A DNA stretch of 64,000 nt from Poriferisodalis sp965214215. Its GTDB lineage: Bacteria > Actinomycetota > Acidimicrobiia > Acidimicrobiales > Poriferisodalaceae. Below, in pieces: positions 1-9,444 of the stretch. The position numbers and the translations under genes are program-made. The notes beneath the pieces were generated by a model. The model was not told the origin of the DNA and ran no database searches. It was given only the letters and a program-made list of their open reading frames with translations. Within the stretch, counting starts at the first letter, position 1. Every line of letters begins with the position of its first letter. The DNA is taken from NCBI RefSeq assembly GCF_965214215.1, contig NZ_CBDCBD010000003.1, positions 1,550,001 through 1,614,000 of the forward strand, read 5' to 3'.

Positions 1-1583
1 CCGGGGTTGAGGATGCCGTTGGGGTCGAGGCGCTTCTTGGCGGCCCGGACGGCCTCGGCGAACAGCTCCGGGCGCTGGCGGTCGTAGGCGTCGGGTCGGT
101 GCATGCGTCCGACTGCGTGGTGGTGGGTGGCGGTTCCGCCTGCGGAGACCAATGCCTCATTGGCGGCGTCTTTGACAGCCTGCCACTGCTCAAGCTCCCC
201 GCCTGGGGTGCCCATGCCCGACCACGTGTAGTACGGGGCGGGACCGTCGGTGTAGACGTGGGTGAACCGGCATGACAGCGAGTGGTGCTCACCGAACACC
301 TCGGCCAGCACAGCACCGACCTTCTCGCGCACCACGGCATCGAATTCGGGCCACTGGTCCCAGGTGATTGCGGTCTCAAACGTGTCGTTGATGAGGCCCA
401 GCGAGGTCTCCACGCCTTTGCCGACGCCGATGAACGCGTTGCGCCAGGCACCGACGGCGCCGCCGCGCCCGGTCGGGGTTCCCGTCCCGTCGTCGATCTG
501 GATCTCGTCGTCGGGCACATGCCCGTCGCAGCCTCGGGCGATCTCGACGGCCTGGGCGATGTTGTGGCGCTGTGTCAGCTCGGCCGATTCGAACGACACG
601 ATCACCAGCGCATGCTCGCCGTTCATGCCCGCCGCTCGTCCGGCTTCGGCCGGGTCGAGAATCCGCAGGTTGGCAGGCCACATCTTTGCCTGGACGAGGC
701 GCCGCACAGCGTCGTAGCCGGCTTCCCACGACGGGAAGGTGATGCCGGCGGTGGCGCGGAACGTGGGCCGCTTCTGGATTCGCATCCATGCCTCGGTGAT
801 GATTCCGTAGATGCCTTCCGAACCGATCACCATGCGGTCGGGGCTCGGGCCGGCGCCCGAGCCGGGCAGCCGGCGCGATTCCCACCAGCCCGACGGCGTG
901 ATCATCCGAGTCGACTCGACGAACTCGTCGATGTGGGTGTGGTTGGTGGCGTAGTGGCCACCCGAGCGAGTGGCGATCCAGCCGCCGAGTGTGGAGAAGC
1001 GGAACGACTGCGGGAAGTGGCGCAGCGTGTGCCCGCTGGGCCGCAGCTGGTCCTCCAAGTGAGGTCCGAACACGCCGGCCTGGATGCGAGCCGCCCTCGA
1101 CACGTCGTCGATCTCAAGCACTTGGTCGAGCTGGTCCAGCGAGATCACCACGGTGGGTCCGCGGTCTTCGGGAGGCGTGAGGCCCCACACCACCGAGGAT
1201 CCGCCGCCATAGGGCACGGCGATGTAGCCGTTGGTGTCGCACCAGTCGAGCGTGGCCTCCACCTCGGTCTCGTCGCGGGGGTGCGCTACGACATCGGGCG
1301 GGTTCGGGAAATCCAGGTTGAAGGCCCGGACGCGCTCGGTGAAGTGGGCGCCGTAGGCGTAGCGGGCTCGGTCGTAGGTGCTCACTGAGCACCAGCCGGC
1401 TACCGAGTCGGGAATCGAGATGCGCGGCGGTCGCAGGTCGGCATCATCCACCGACGGGACCGGCTTGGCCACGATCTCGGTGCCGTACTGGGCCGAGAGC
1501 TTCTTTGCCAGATCGGCCCTTTCGGCGTCGGTCGGTTCCTCCGATTCCAAGCACCACGCCCAGAACGACTTGCGGTCTGCCAT
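1..1583 (-). CDS. FAD-binding oxidase, alkylglycerone-phosphate synthase-like (C-terminal end cut by window edge)
   Basis: Reading leftwards from ATG 1583, the frame stays open for 527 codons to base 1, so only the last residues are missing. A GGAGG sits 8 bases upstream of the ATG. The product is a VAO/FAD-binding type 4 oxidase. The flavin-binding loop PYGGGSSVVWG lies near residue 122, followed by RHFPQSFRFSTLGGW and ATRSGGHYATNHTHID. VIGSEGIYGIIT comes mid-protein and a triple-His motif (THHHAVGRMH) near residue 487. This order, and the His triplet, resemble alkyldihydroxyacetonephosphate synthase, which makes the ether-lipid glycerol bond. Actinobacterial members also act as general FAD-linked oxidases, so the substrate is open. 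It lies beside fatty-acid catabolic genes but on its own transcript. Confidence 0.85.
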   Translation of the reverse strand, partial: MADRKSFWAWCLESEEPTDAERADLAKKLSAQYGTEIVAKPVPSVDDADLRPPRISIPDSVAGWCSVSTYDRARYAYGAHFTERVRAFNLDFPNPPDVVAHPRDETEVEATLDWCDTNGYIAVPYGGGSSVVWGLTPPEDRGPTVVISLDQLDQVLEIDDVSRAARIQAGVFGPHLEDQLRPSGHTLRHFPQSFRFSTLGGWIATRSGGHYATNHTHIDEFVESTRMITPSGWWESRRLPGSGAGPSPDRMVIGSEGIYGIITEAWMRIQKRPTFRATAGITFPSWEAGYDAVRRLVQAKMWPANLRILDPAEAGRAAGMNGEHALVIVSFESAELTQRHNIAQAVEIARGCDGHVPDDEIQIDDGTGTPTGRGGAVGAWRNAFIGVGKGVETSLGLINDTFETAITWDQWPEFDAVVREKVGAVLAEVFGEHHSLSCRFTHVYTDGPAPYYTWSGMGTPGGELEQWQAVKDAANEALVSAGGTATHHHAVGRMHRPDAYDRQRPELFAEAVRAAKKRLDPNGILNP

Positions 1584-1699
1584 TGCTCATGCCTCCACGT
1601 GCGGGACCGCCAACCTAGAGGCCGGGTTGCCCGCGGGCGCAGCTAACCGCAGCAGTCCGGCTGCGTACGGACGCTGGCGCCTGCCGCGGCGCCAACCTG

Positions 1700-2947
1700 T
1701 CAATCGTCTGCGAGCAGCGCCCTGCTGATGACCAGTTTCTGAATCTCGCTCGTGCCCTCGCCGATGATCATGAGCGGGGCGTCGCGGTAGTAGCGCTCCA
1801 CCGGGTACTCGGTGGAGAACCCGTTGCCGCCGTGGATGCGCATGGCATCCAGCGACAGCTCGGCCGCGGTCTCCGACGCGAACAGCTTGGCCATGCCCGC
1901 GGCCAGGTCGACCCGCTCGCCGGCATCGGCTTTGCGGGCGGCGTCGTAGGTCATCAAGCGCGCAGCGTGCAGCTTGGTGGCCATCTCGGCGATCTTGAAG
2001 GCGATTGCTTGGTGCTTGGCGATGGGCTTGCCGAATGCCTCTCGCTGCTTCGCGTAGGCCACTGCGGCGTCGTAGGCGGCTTGGGCAACGCCGACGCCCC
2101 GGGCGGCCACATTGATGCGGCCGAGTTCCAACGCTGTCAGTGCCCAGCGCAGGCCGTTGCCGATGCCGCCAGTGCCATCGAGCCCGGCTCCGTCGAGACC
2201 GTCGCCGCCGAGCACCCGGTCTGCCGGAACCCGGTGATCCACATATGACATCTCGACGGTCTCCAGACCGCGGTAGCCGATCTTGTCGATCTTGCGGCTG
2301 ACGGTGATGCCGCCCGAGTGCTTGCCCGGCGTCTTGTCCACCAGGAAGCAGGTGATGCCCGAGCTTCCCGACGGATCTCCCTCGGGCACCCGCGCCAGCA
2401 GCGCCACGATGCCCGCACGCTCGCCGTTGGTCACCCACATCTTCGTGCCGTTGATGACGAATTCGTCGCCGTCTCGTACCGCACGGCAGCGCAGAGCACC
2501 GGCGTCGGAGCCGCTGTCGGGCTCAGACAGCGAGAAGCAGCCGCGCAGCTTGCCGGTCGCCATCTGGGGGAGGGATCGGTCTTGTTGGGCGTCGGTGCCG
2601 AAACGGGAGATGAGCTTGGCGCAGATGAGGTGGCTGTTGACGATGCCCGCCAGCGACATCCACCCCCGCGAGAGCTCCTCGATCACCCGGGCGTAAGTCA
2701 CATGGTTGAGATCGAGCCCGCCGTACGATTCGGGGATCGTCGCACCGAATAGGCCGAACTCCTCCATCTGTTCGGCCATCTCGGTCGGGTATTCGTCGGC
2801 CAGCTCCAGCGCTGAGGATCCAGGCACGACCACCTCGTCCACCCAGCGGCGCAGCGTGTCGATCATCTCGTCGGCAATCTCGTAGTCCTCGCCGGCGGAT
2901 CCGCTGTCGGACATGGCGTCCGCATCTGCGGGCAGAGCGTCGCTCAT
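1700..2947 (-). CDS. Acyl-CoA dehydrogenase
   Basis: A 415-residue flavoprotein that would oxidise acyl-CoA to 2-enoyl-CoA and pass electrons to ETF. I chose ATG 2947, where a normal ACAD N-terminus begins; the frame extends to TTG 2989 without gain. Signatures in order: FSLSEPDSGSDAGALR and INGTKMWVTNG (flavin/substrate site), KQREAFGKPIAKHQAIAFK in the C-terminal helical domain, and IHGGNGFSTEYPVERYYRDA followed by GEGTSEIQKLVISR. The Glu before GTSEIQ is at the catalytic-base position of short/medium-chain ACADs. The gene is divergent from the F420 oxidoreductase at 3018, with 70 bases between the starts. The chain-length preference cannot be read from the sequence. Confidence 0.93.
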   Translation of the reverse strand: MSDALPADADAMSDSGSAGEDYEIADEMIDTLRRWVDEVVVPGSSALELADEYPTEMAEQMEEFGLFGATIPESYGGLDLNHVTYARVIEELSRGWMSLAGIVNSHLICAKLISRFGTDAQQDRSLPQMATGKLRGCFSLSEPDSGSDAGALRCRAVRDGDEFVINGTKMWVTNGERAGIVALLARVPEGDPSGSSGITCFLVDKTPGKHSGGITVSRKIDKIGYRGLETVEMSYVDHRVPADRVLGGDGLDGAGLDGTGGIGNGLRWALTALELGRINVAARGVGVAQAAYDAAVAYAKQREAFGKPIAKHQAIAFKIAEMATKLHAARLMTYDAARKADAGERVDLAAGMAKLFASETAAELSLDAMRIHGGNGFSTEYPVERYYRDAPLMIIGEGTSEIQKLVISRALLADD

Positions 2948-3017
2948 CGGTGACCCTGACGATGTTGTGGCCTTGCTATTACCATGCAACCGACCTCGAG
3001 GCAGACGGAGTTAGAAG

Positions 3018-4061
<1,044 letters not shown>

Positions 4062-4113
4062 CTCCACGGCGAAACGACAGACGGCCAGTCACGCCAAACG
4101 GAGTACCTCGTCA

Positions 4114-4614
4114 GTGGCGACCGGCAGCGGTAAGCCCAATTCGGCGCGCCTGAGCGCACGGGAACGATTCCTGGCCGGGGCCGAAGCAGCGGGGATGGCA
4201 CCGGAGATTCTCCGCTTTCCCGAAGGCACCCGTACCGCCGAGCAGGCAGCTGCGGCGGTCGGCTGCGAGCTGGGCCAGATCGTGAAGTCGCTCGTCTTCT
4301 TGTGCGACGGCGAGCCGGTGCTGGCTCTGACCTCGGGCGCGAACCGGGTTGATACCGACCGGCTCGGTGCCCTGCTGGTCGGTGCCATTAGCCGGGCCGA
4401 CGCCGACGCGGTGCGAGAGGCAACCGGCTACGCCATCGGCGGCACGCCGCCCTTCGGCCATGCCCGTCAGCTGCGGGCAGTGGTGGACCGGGCGTTGCTG
4501 GGCTACGCCGCCGTCTGGGCAGCCGCGGGCACCCCTGACACGGTGTTCGAGCTCACCCCGGAGCAGCTGGTGCAAGCCAGCGGCGCCGAGGTCGGCGACT
4601 TCGCCGCCGATTGA
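4114..4614 (+). CDS. YbaK/EbsC-family aminoacyl-tRNA deacylase
   Basis: A 166-residue YbaK/ProX-type editing domain. These free-standing proteins hydrolyse mischarged aminoacyl-tRNA, such as Cys- or Ala-tRNA(Pro). GTG 4114 is preceded by GGAG at 4100-4103. The open frame runs further up to 3976, but that part overlaps the preceding gene. Family features are RFPEGTRTAEQAAAAVGCE, the conserved Lys in QIVKSLVFLCDG, SGANRVD, and the loop GYAIGGTPPFGH. It follows the F420 oxidoreductase by about 50 bases on the same strand and may be co-transcribed. The exact amino acid cleared is not decidable from the sequence. Confidence 0.88.
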   Translation: MATGSGKPNSARLSARERFLAGAEAAGMAPEILRFPEGTRTAEQAAAAVGCELGQIVKSLVFLCDGEPVLALTSGANRVDTDRLGALLVGAISRADADAVREATGYAIGGTPPFGHARQLRAVVDRALLGYAAVWAAAGTPDTVFELTPEQLVQASGAEVGDFAAD

Positions 4615-4667
4615 GCCGGGCACTCCAATAGTTGGAGCTCGTCCCTGTAATCGGCCTGCGAGGCGGA

Positions 4668-7040
4668 TCAGACCCTGCCGCCACCCGATGGGATGGCCGA
4701 GTCTGAGGCGCCGGTGGTCGCCGAGTCGGGTGCCCGTTCGGGCAGTTCCCCCTCGACTCGCAGGTTGGGGATGATGCGGTCGAGCCAGGCGGGCAGCCAC
4801 CAGTTGCGGGCGCCGAGCAATTCCATCGTGGACGGCACGATCAGCATGCGCACCACGGTTGCGTCGAACGCGATGGCGGCCGCCAGCCCGAATCCGAACA
4901 GCTTGATGACCCGGTTGTCCTCCAATACGAAGCTGCCGAACACCACCACCATGATCGCCGCTGCGGCAGTGATGACCCGCGCCGTTGCAGCGAGACCGTC
5001 GGCGACCGAATTGACCGGATCGCCGGTGCGCTCGTATTCCTCTTTCATGCGCGACAGCAGGAAGACCTCGTAGTCCATCGACAGGCCGAACAGGATCGCG
5101 AACAGCATCATCGGGATGAACGGCTCGATAGGCGCCCCCTCGATGCCGAACAGGCTGCCCAGCCATCCCCACTGGAAGATCGCGACCACGACGCCGTAGG
5201 CAGCACCAATCGACAGCATGTTCATCACCACCGCCTTGAGCGGCACCACCAGCGACCGGAACACCGCCATCAGCAGCAGGAACGAGGCGCCGAGCACTGC
5301 GGCGAAGAAGATCAGCATCCGCTGCGCGAGGTAGTCGCTGAAGTCGATCCCGAACGCGACGTTGCCGCCGAGGTTCGCCGAGACCGCCGTCCCAGCGAGT
5401 GCGGCGGGAATCACCTCGCCTCGCAGGTGCTCGACCAGGTCTTCGGTGGCAGCGTCCTGCGGGCCGGTGGTCGGCTGCACACGGATCAATGCGGCACCGC
5501 CGTCGGGGCTCGGCATCGGCGGCGACGCCATCGCCACACCGTCGGTGATGCGCACAGCGTCGGCGACACCCGCCAGCGTCGAGAGGTCGTCCGGCTGCGG
5601 GGTCTCGGCGACGATGAGCAGCGGTCCGTTGGCGCCGGGGCCGAAGCCCTCAGCAAGGAGGTCATAGGCCTGACGGGTGCCGCTGTCGGCAGGGAAATTG
5701 CCCTCGTCGGAGAATCCCAGCCGCAGGCTCAGCACCGGTGCCGCCAGCAGCAACAGCAGAGCACAGCCGCCGAGCGCACCCAACCATGGCCGCGCCTGCA
5801 CCACGCGGCTCAGCCGATACCACGCGGTCTCGCGCAAGGCCTTGGGGGGTCGTTGCTGTATGACGCTGCGCAGACGATTGCGGTCCTTGGCGAACGAGCT
5901 GGCGATAAGCACCGCGACTGCAGCAGGAATGCCCGCCAGCAGCGGCATGATGCCCAGACCGAACCCCAGCAGCGCCAGCGCGACCAGCGCCGACGCGGCA
6001 ATGCCCCGCACTCTGATGGTGCCCAAGCGCGCGCCGACGAGTCCCAGTACTGCGGGCAGCAGCGTGATCGATCCCGCCATGACGATGGCGACGGTCACCG
6101 CTGCGGAGATGCCCAAGCCTGAGATGAACGGCAGCCCCACCAGCAGCAGGCCCAGCAGCGACAGCACCACGGTGGCGCCTGCGAACACCACCGAGCGCCC
6201 GGCCGAGTCGAGCGCCGCTCCCACCGCGTCTTGCAGATTGAGACCCTGACGAGTCCATTCGCGGAACCGGTTGATGATGAACAGCGCGTAGTCGATGCCG
6301 ACGCCGATGCCGATCATGACGCCGATGGTCGACGCGAAGTCGGGAACTGTCGTGATGTTGCTGATGATCACGATGCCCATGGCGCCGATGCCCACGCCCA
6401 GCAGCGCAGTGCCGACGGTCGCCCCCATCGCCACCACCGAACCGACTGCTGCGATGAGCACGAAGATCGCGAAGGCGAGACCGATGGCCTCGGTCTCGGG
6501 AGGCTCCTGCTCGGACAGCCACGCGCCTCCGATGTGCACCTGCACGCCGGGGAGCTCCCGCAGCCCGCTGGCATCGATGAGATGGTCGATGTCGGCGCTC
6601 AGCGCCACGGACTCGTCGACGTTGAAGTCGGGAGCGGTCTCGATGTCGGCGTAGGCGATGCGCCCGGCCGCCGCCCCGGTGGTGGCGATGCGGTGAGCGC
6701 CCTCGGCGTCGTAGGGGGATCCGACCGAGACATCGGCAATGGCGTCCACCTCAGCGAGCAGCTGCGTCATGGCGGCCCGAACCTGGGGGTCCTCGACTCC
6801 GTCACCGGTTCCTGCGGCCTCGAGGACAATCGTCCCGCTGACGCGCGAACCGACGCTGCCGAAGTGTTCTCCAAGGATGTCGCCGGCCCTGCCGCTCTCG
6901 GAGTCGGGGCTGGAGATCTGCGCACCGAATGAAGGGCCCAGCCCGCCCGCGATGACGCCGAGGACGACGGCGGTCACCAGCCACGCCGACAGAACCCGCC
7001 ATGGATGGCCGAAGCACCATTTCCCGAGCGACTGGTACAT
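4668..7040 (-). CDS. MMPL/RND-family transporter
   Basis: A 790-residue inner-membrane exporter of the MMPL type. In actinobacteria these are proton-driven RND-like pumps for lipids or hydrophobic compounds. I chose ATG 7040 (MYQSLGKWCFGHPWR), preceded by AAGGA; the frame also runs upstream to 7103. The organisation is duplicated: one membrane helix, an extracytoplasmic domain, then a helix bundle containing GVGIDYALFIINRFREW. The second half mirrors it with LFGLSMDYEVFLLSRMKEEYERTG. The Asp-Tyr pairs in these segments are the proton-relay signature. The tail is Ser/Ala-rich and low in complexity. It is a stand-alone gene, divergent from the nucleotidase downstream. Confidence 0.93.
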   Translation of the reverse strand: MYQSLGKWCFGHPWRVLSAWLVTAVVLGVIAGGLGPSFGAQISSPDSESGRAGDILGEHFGSVGSRVSGTIVLEAAGTGDGVEDPQVRAAMTQLLAEVDAIADVSVGSPYDAEGAHRIATTGAAAGRIAYADIETAPDFNVDESVALSADIDHLIDASGLRELPGVQVHIGGAWLSEQEPPETEAIGLAFAIFVLIAAVGSVVAMGATVGTALLGVGIGAMGIVIISNITTVPDFASTIGVMIGIGVGIDYALFIINRFREWTRQGLNLQDAVGAALDSAGRSVVFAGATVVLSLLGLLLVGLPFISGLGISAAVTVAIVMAGSITLLPAVLGLVGARLGTIRVRGIAASALVALALLGFGLGIMPLLAGIPAAVAVLIASSFAKDRNRLRSVIQQRPPKALRETAWYRLSRVVQARPWLGALGGCALLLLLAAPVLSLRLGFSDEGNFPADSGTRQAYDLLAEGFGPGANGPLLIVAETPQPDDLSTLAGVADAVRITDGVAMASPPMPSPDGGAALIRVQPTTGPQDAATEDLVEHLRGEVIPAALAGTAVSANLGGNVAFGIDFSDYLAQRMLIFFAAVLGASFLLLMAVFRSLVVPLKAVVMNMLSIGAAYGVVVAIFQWGWLGSLFGIEGAPIEPFIPMMLFAILFGLSMDYEVFLLSRMKEEYERTGDPVNSVADGLAATARVITAAAAIMVVVFGSFVLEDNRVIKLFGFGLAAAIAFDATVVRMLIVPSTMELLGARNWWLPAWLDRIIPNLRVEGELPERAPDSATTGASDSAIPSGGGRV

Positions 7041-7365
7041 GAACGTGTCCTTGAGGTTTTGAGGGAGCGCGACACATGCTGTGTGGCACTGCTGCAGCAC
7101 CAAACGGCTCGAAGGTCGCAGCGGCGATCGGCCTGCGCGGATTCCGACCGGCGCTGCCGGCCCAGAGTCCAGACCCAGCGCTCGGAGGGGTCAGCCGAGC
7201 AAGCTACCGGCCCGCGCGTGCCCTCAGTACGCAGTGCGACCCGTTCGTGGGGTGAGTGTGCCTGCCCGTCTCGGCATTCTCGGGCTCGATCACTACCTCA
7301 CGCCATGCGACCTCGCCATCAGGTGGACGCGAGACTGGGCGCAACACAACGCAAGGGGGCCGCAG
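7041..7365. other. Intergenic region between divergent mmpL and nucleotidase genes
   Basis: These 325 bases separate two divergent starts and must hold both promoters. No convincing coding frame, hairpin or repeat was seen. A purine-rich AAGGGGG at the right end serves as the ribosome binding site of the nucleotidase gene. Confidence 0.4.
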
Positions 7366-9423
7366 GTGGCCGTGCCATCGATGAGATTCGATCATGATCG
7401 TCGGCGTCCGCGGTTGCGCCGGTCGCGTCGCTTCGGCGCGGTGGCGGCCGTGCTGCTGGCGGCACCGCTGGTTGCGACGCCCGTCTCGGCGCAAGCCGGC
7501 GAGGTGGAGGATCCGGTTGCTGAGCCGACGCTGATCTCCTCCGAAGCGGGCGCGAGCGTGACGCTCACGGTCTTGCACAACAATGACGGCGAGTCGAAGC
7601 TGCTGGGTGACGCCGAATCTGGCTTCCCGGGTGTCGCGAGGTTCGTCGCCGCGATGCGCGAACTGCAGGCTGCCGCCGCCGAGGCCGGGCCCGTGGTGAC
7701 GCTGACGTCGGGAGACAACTTCCTGGCATCGCTGGAGCTGGGCGTGTCGCTCGACCGCGAGGGGCCGATGTTCGACTCGGTTGCGCTCAGCGGTGTGTAC
7801 GACGCCATGGCGCTCGGCAACCACGACTTCGATTTCGGGCCTGACGTCACGGCCCGTTTCATCGAAAGCTTCGACCCGCCGATCCCGTTCCTGAGCGCCA
7901 ACATCGATGTCTCGGCCGAACCGGCCCTCGCAGCGCTGGCAGAGCGCGGGCTGGTCGCACCGTCGACCGTGATCGAAGCTGACGGTGAGCGCATCGGCGT
8001 TATCGGTGCGGTAACACCGCGGCTGGGAAACATCTCGAGCCCGCGCAACGTCGTCGTGAGCGCTGTGCTGCCCGCTGTGCAGTCCGAAGCCGACCGGTTG
8101 GTGGCAGACGGGGTCAACAAGCTCATCCTGGTCAGCCACCTGCAGGACGTGAGCGAAGAGGTGGCACTGGTTGGCGAGCTCACCGGCGTGGATGTGGTGA
8201 TTGCCGGCGGCGGCGATGACCTGCTGGCCAATCGCGGCGACACGTGCCAGCCCGACGAAGAACCGGTCTGGCCGTACCCGATGTGGGTCGACGATGCATC
8301 GAGCACCCCGGTGCCGGTGGTCACCGCTCCGGGCGGCTACCGCTGCATCGGCAAGCTGGAGGTGACGTTCGACGCAGACGGGAACGTCACCGTGGCGACG
8401 GGCTCGTCCATCGGCGTAGCGCTCGACCGCGAACCCGATCCCACAGTTCAAGCCGATGTCGTCGAACCGCTGACATCGCAAGTTGCACTGGTCGACAGCA
8501 CCCAGATCGGCACGAGCGAAGTCGACCTCGAGGGCCGCAAGCCGGTTGTGCGCACCCAGTCGACCAACATCGGGAGCCTCATGGCCGACGCCTTGAGGGT
8601 TCGGGGTGCGCACCTTGCCGCGGGTTTCGGCGTGGAAGCTCCCCTCGTGGCCGTCACCAACGGTGGCGGGCTCCGCAATGACTCGGTGATCGGGGCCGGA
8701 CAGGTCACCGTCGGCACCACGTGGGACATCGCGCCGTTCAACAACGTTGTCGTCGTGGGAACCGTGGATCGGGCCACGCTGGTCGAGCTGCTCGAGCGGG
8801 CGTTGAGCGCGCTGCCAGGTGCGTCAGGTCAATTCCCGCACGTCTCCGGCATGAGCGTTGCCTATGACGCCGACGGTGCCGCTCAGGGCATCGACCGCGA
8901 CGGCGACTGTGAGCTCACCGAGCCCACTGGTGGTCGTGTGTGGTCGGTCAAGTTGGACGACGGCACCGAGATCGTGCGATACGGGAGCGTGGTGGACGGC
9001 GACCCAGTCACGATCGCAACGGTTGATTTCTTGGCCAACGGCGGAGACTGCTACCCGCTCGGCGACATCGGCTTCACTCGGCTGGGCATCACCTACCAGC
9101 AGGCCCTCGCCGAGTACATCGCCGAAGACCTCGATGGGGTGATCAGCGCCGAGCAGTACCCCGCTGATGGTGGCGTCCGCGTCCGCGAGGCACCTGAGTG
9201 GGACGTGTACTACTCCTACGAGGTCCGGCCGGGCGACACGTTGCGTCAGATCGCTTGGCAGTTCTTGGGCGGTCCGGAAGATTGGCCGGTGATCTTCGAG
9301 GCGAATCGAGACAGGCCCCAGCCGTTCGGGCGGGCGCTCACAGATCCCGACCTCATCCATATCGGATGGTCGCTGCGGCTCCGCCATCCGCTGGTGGGAT
9401 TCAACTACAGCTGCGGCTGCTGA
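7366..9423 (+). CDS. Secreted 5'-nucleotidase/UshA-like metallophosphoesterase with C-terminal LysM domain
   Basis: About 685 residues. GTG 7366 has AAGGGGG at good spacing; ATG 7381 is the alternative start. An Arg-rich N-terminus followed by AVAAVLLAAPLVATPVSA looks like a signal peptide. The calcineurin-like metallophosphatase domain shows VLHNNDGE, LTSGDNFLASLELG and ALGNHDFDFG, which are metal-binding motifs of the UshA/5'-nucleotidase family. The nucleotidase C-terminal domain shows NGGGLRNDS and TWDIAPFNNVVVV. The end of the protein (YEVRPGDTLRQIAWQFLG, then WPVIFEANRDRP) is a LysM peptidoglycan-binding motif. The likely role is extracytoplasmic nucleotide or phosphoester scavenging while anchored to the wall. 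Confidence 0.9.
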   Translation: MAVPSMRFDHDRRRPRLRRSRRFGAVAAVLLAAPLVATPVSAQAGEVEDPVAEPTLISSEAGASVTLTVLHNNDGESKLLGDAESGFPGVARFVAAMRELQAAAAEAGPVVTLTSGDNFLASLELGVSLDREGPMFDSVALSGVYDAMALGNHDFDFGPDVTARFIESFDPPIPFLSANIDVSAEPALAALAERGLVAPSTVIEADGERIGVIGAVTPRLGNISSPRNVVVSAVLPAVQSEADRLVADGVNKLILVSHLQDVSEEVALVGELTGVDVVIAGGGDDLLANRGDTCQPDEEPVWPYPMWVDDASSTPVPVVTAPGGYRCIGKLEVTFDADGNVTVATGSSIGVALDREPDPTVQADVVEPLTSQVALVDSTQIGTSEVDLEGRKPVVRTQSTNIGSLMADALRVRGAHLAAGFGVEAPLVAVTNGGGLRNDSVIGAGQVTVGTTWDIAPFNNVVVVGTVDRATLVELLERALSALPGASGQFPHVSGMSVAYDADGAAQGIDRDGDCELTEPTGGRVWSVKLDDGTEIVRYGSVVDGDPVTIATVDFLANGGDCYPLGDIGFTRLGITYQQALAEYIAEDLDGVISAEQYPADGGVRVREAPEWDVYYSYEVRPGDTLRQIAWQFLGGPEDWPVIFEANRDRPQPFGRALTDPDLIHIGWSLRLRHPLVGFNYSCGC

Positions 9424-9444
9424 GCTCGGCAGCGAGCGTCTGAC

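Noticed and set aside
282..1388. Long plus-strand frame opposite the FAD oxidase
   Set aside because: The minus strand encodes a clear FAD-binding oxidase with ordered motifs; the plus frame has none.
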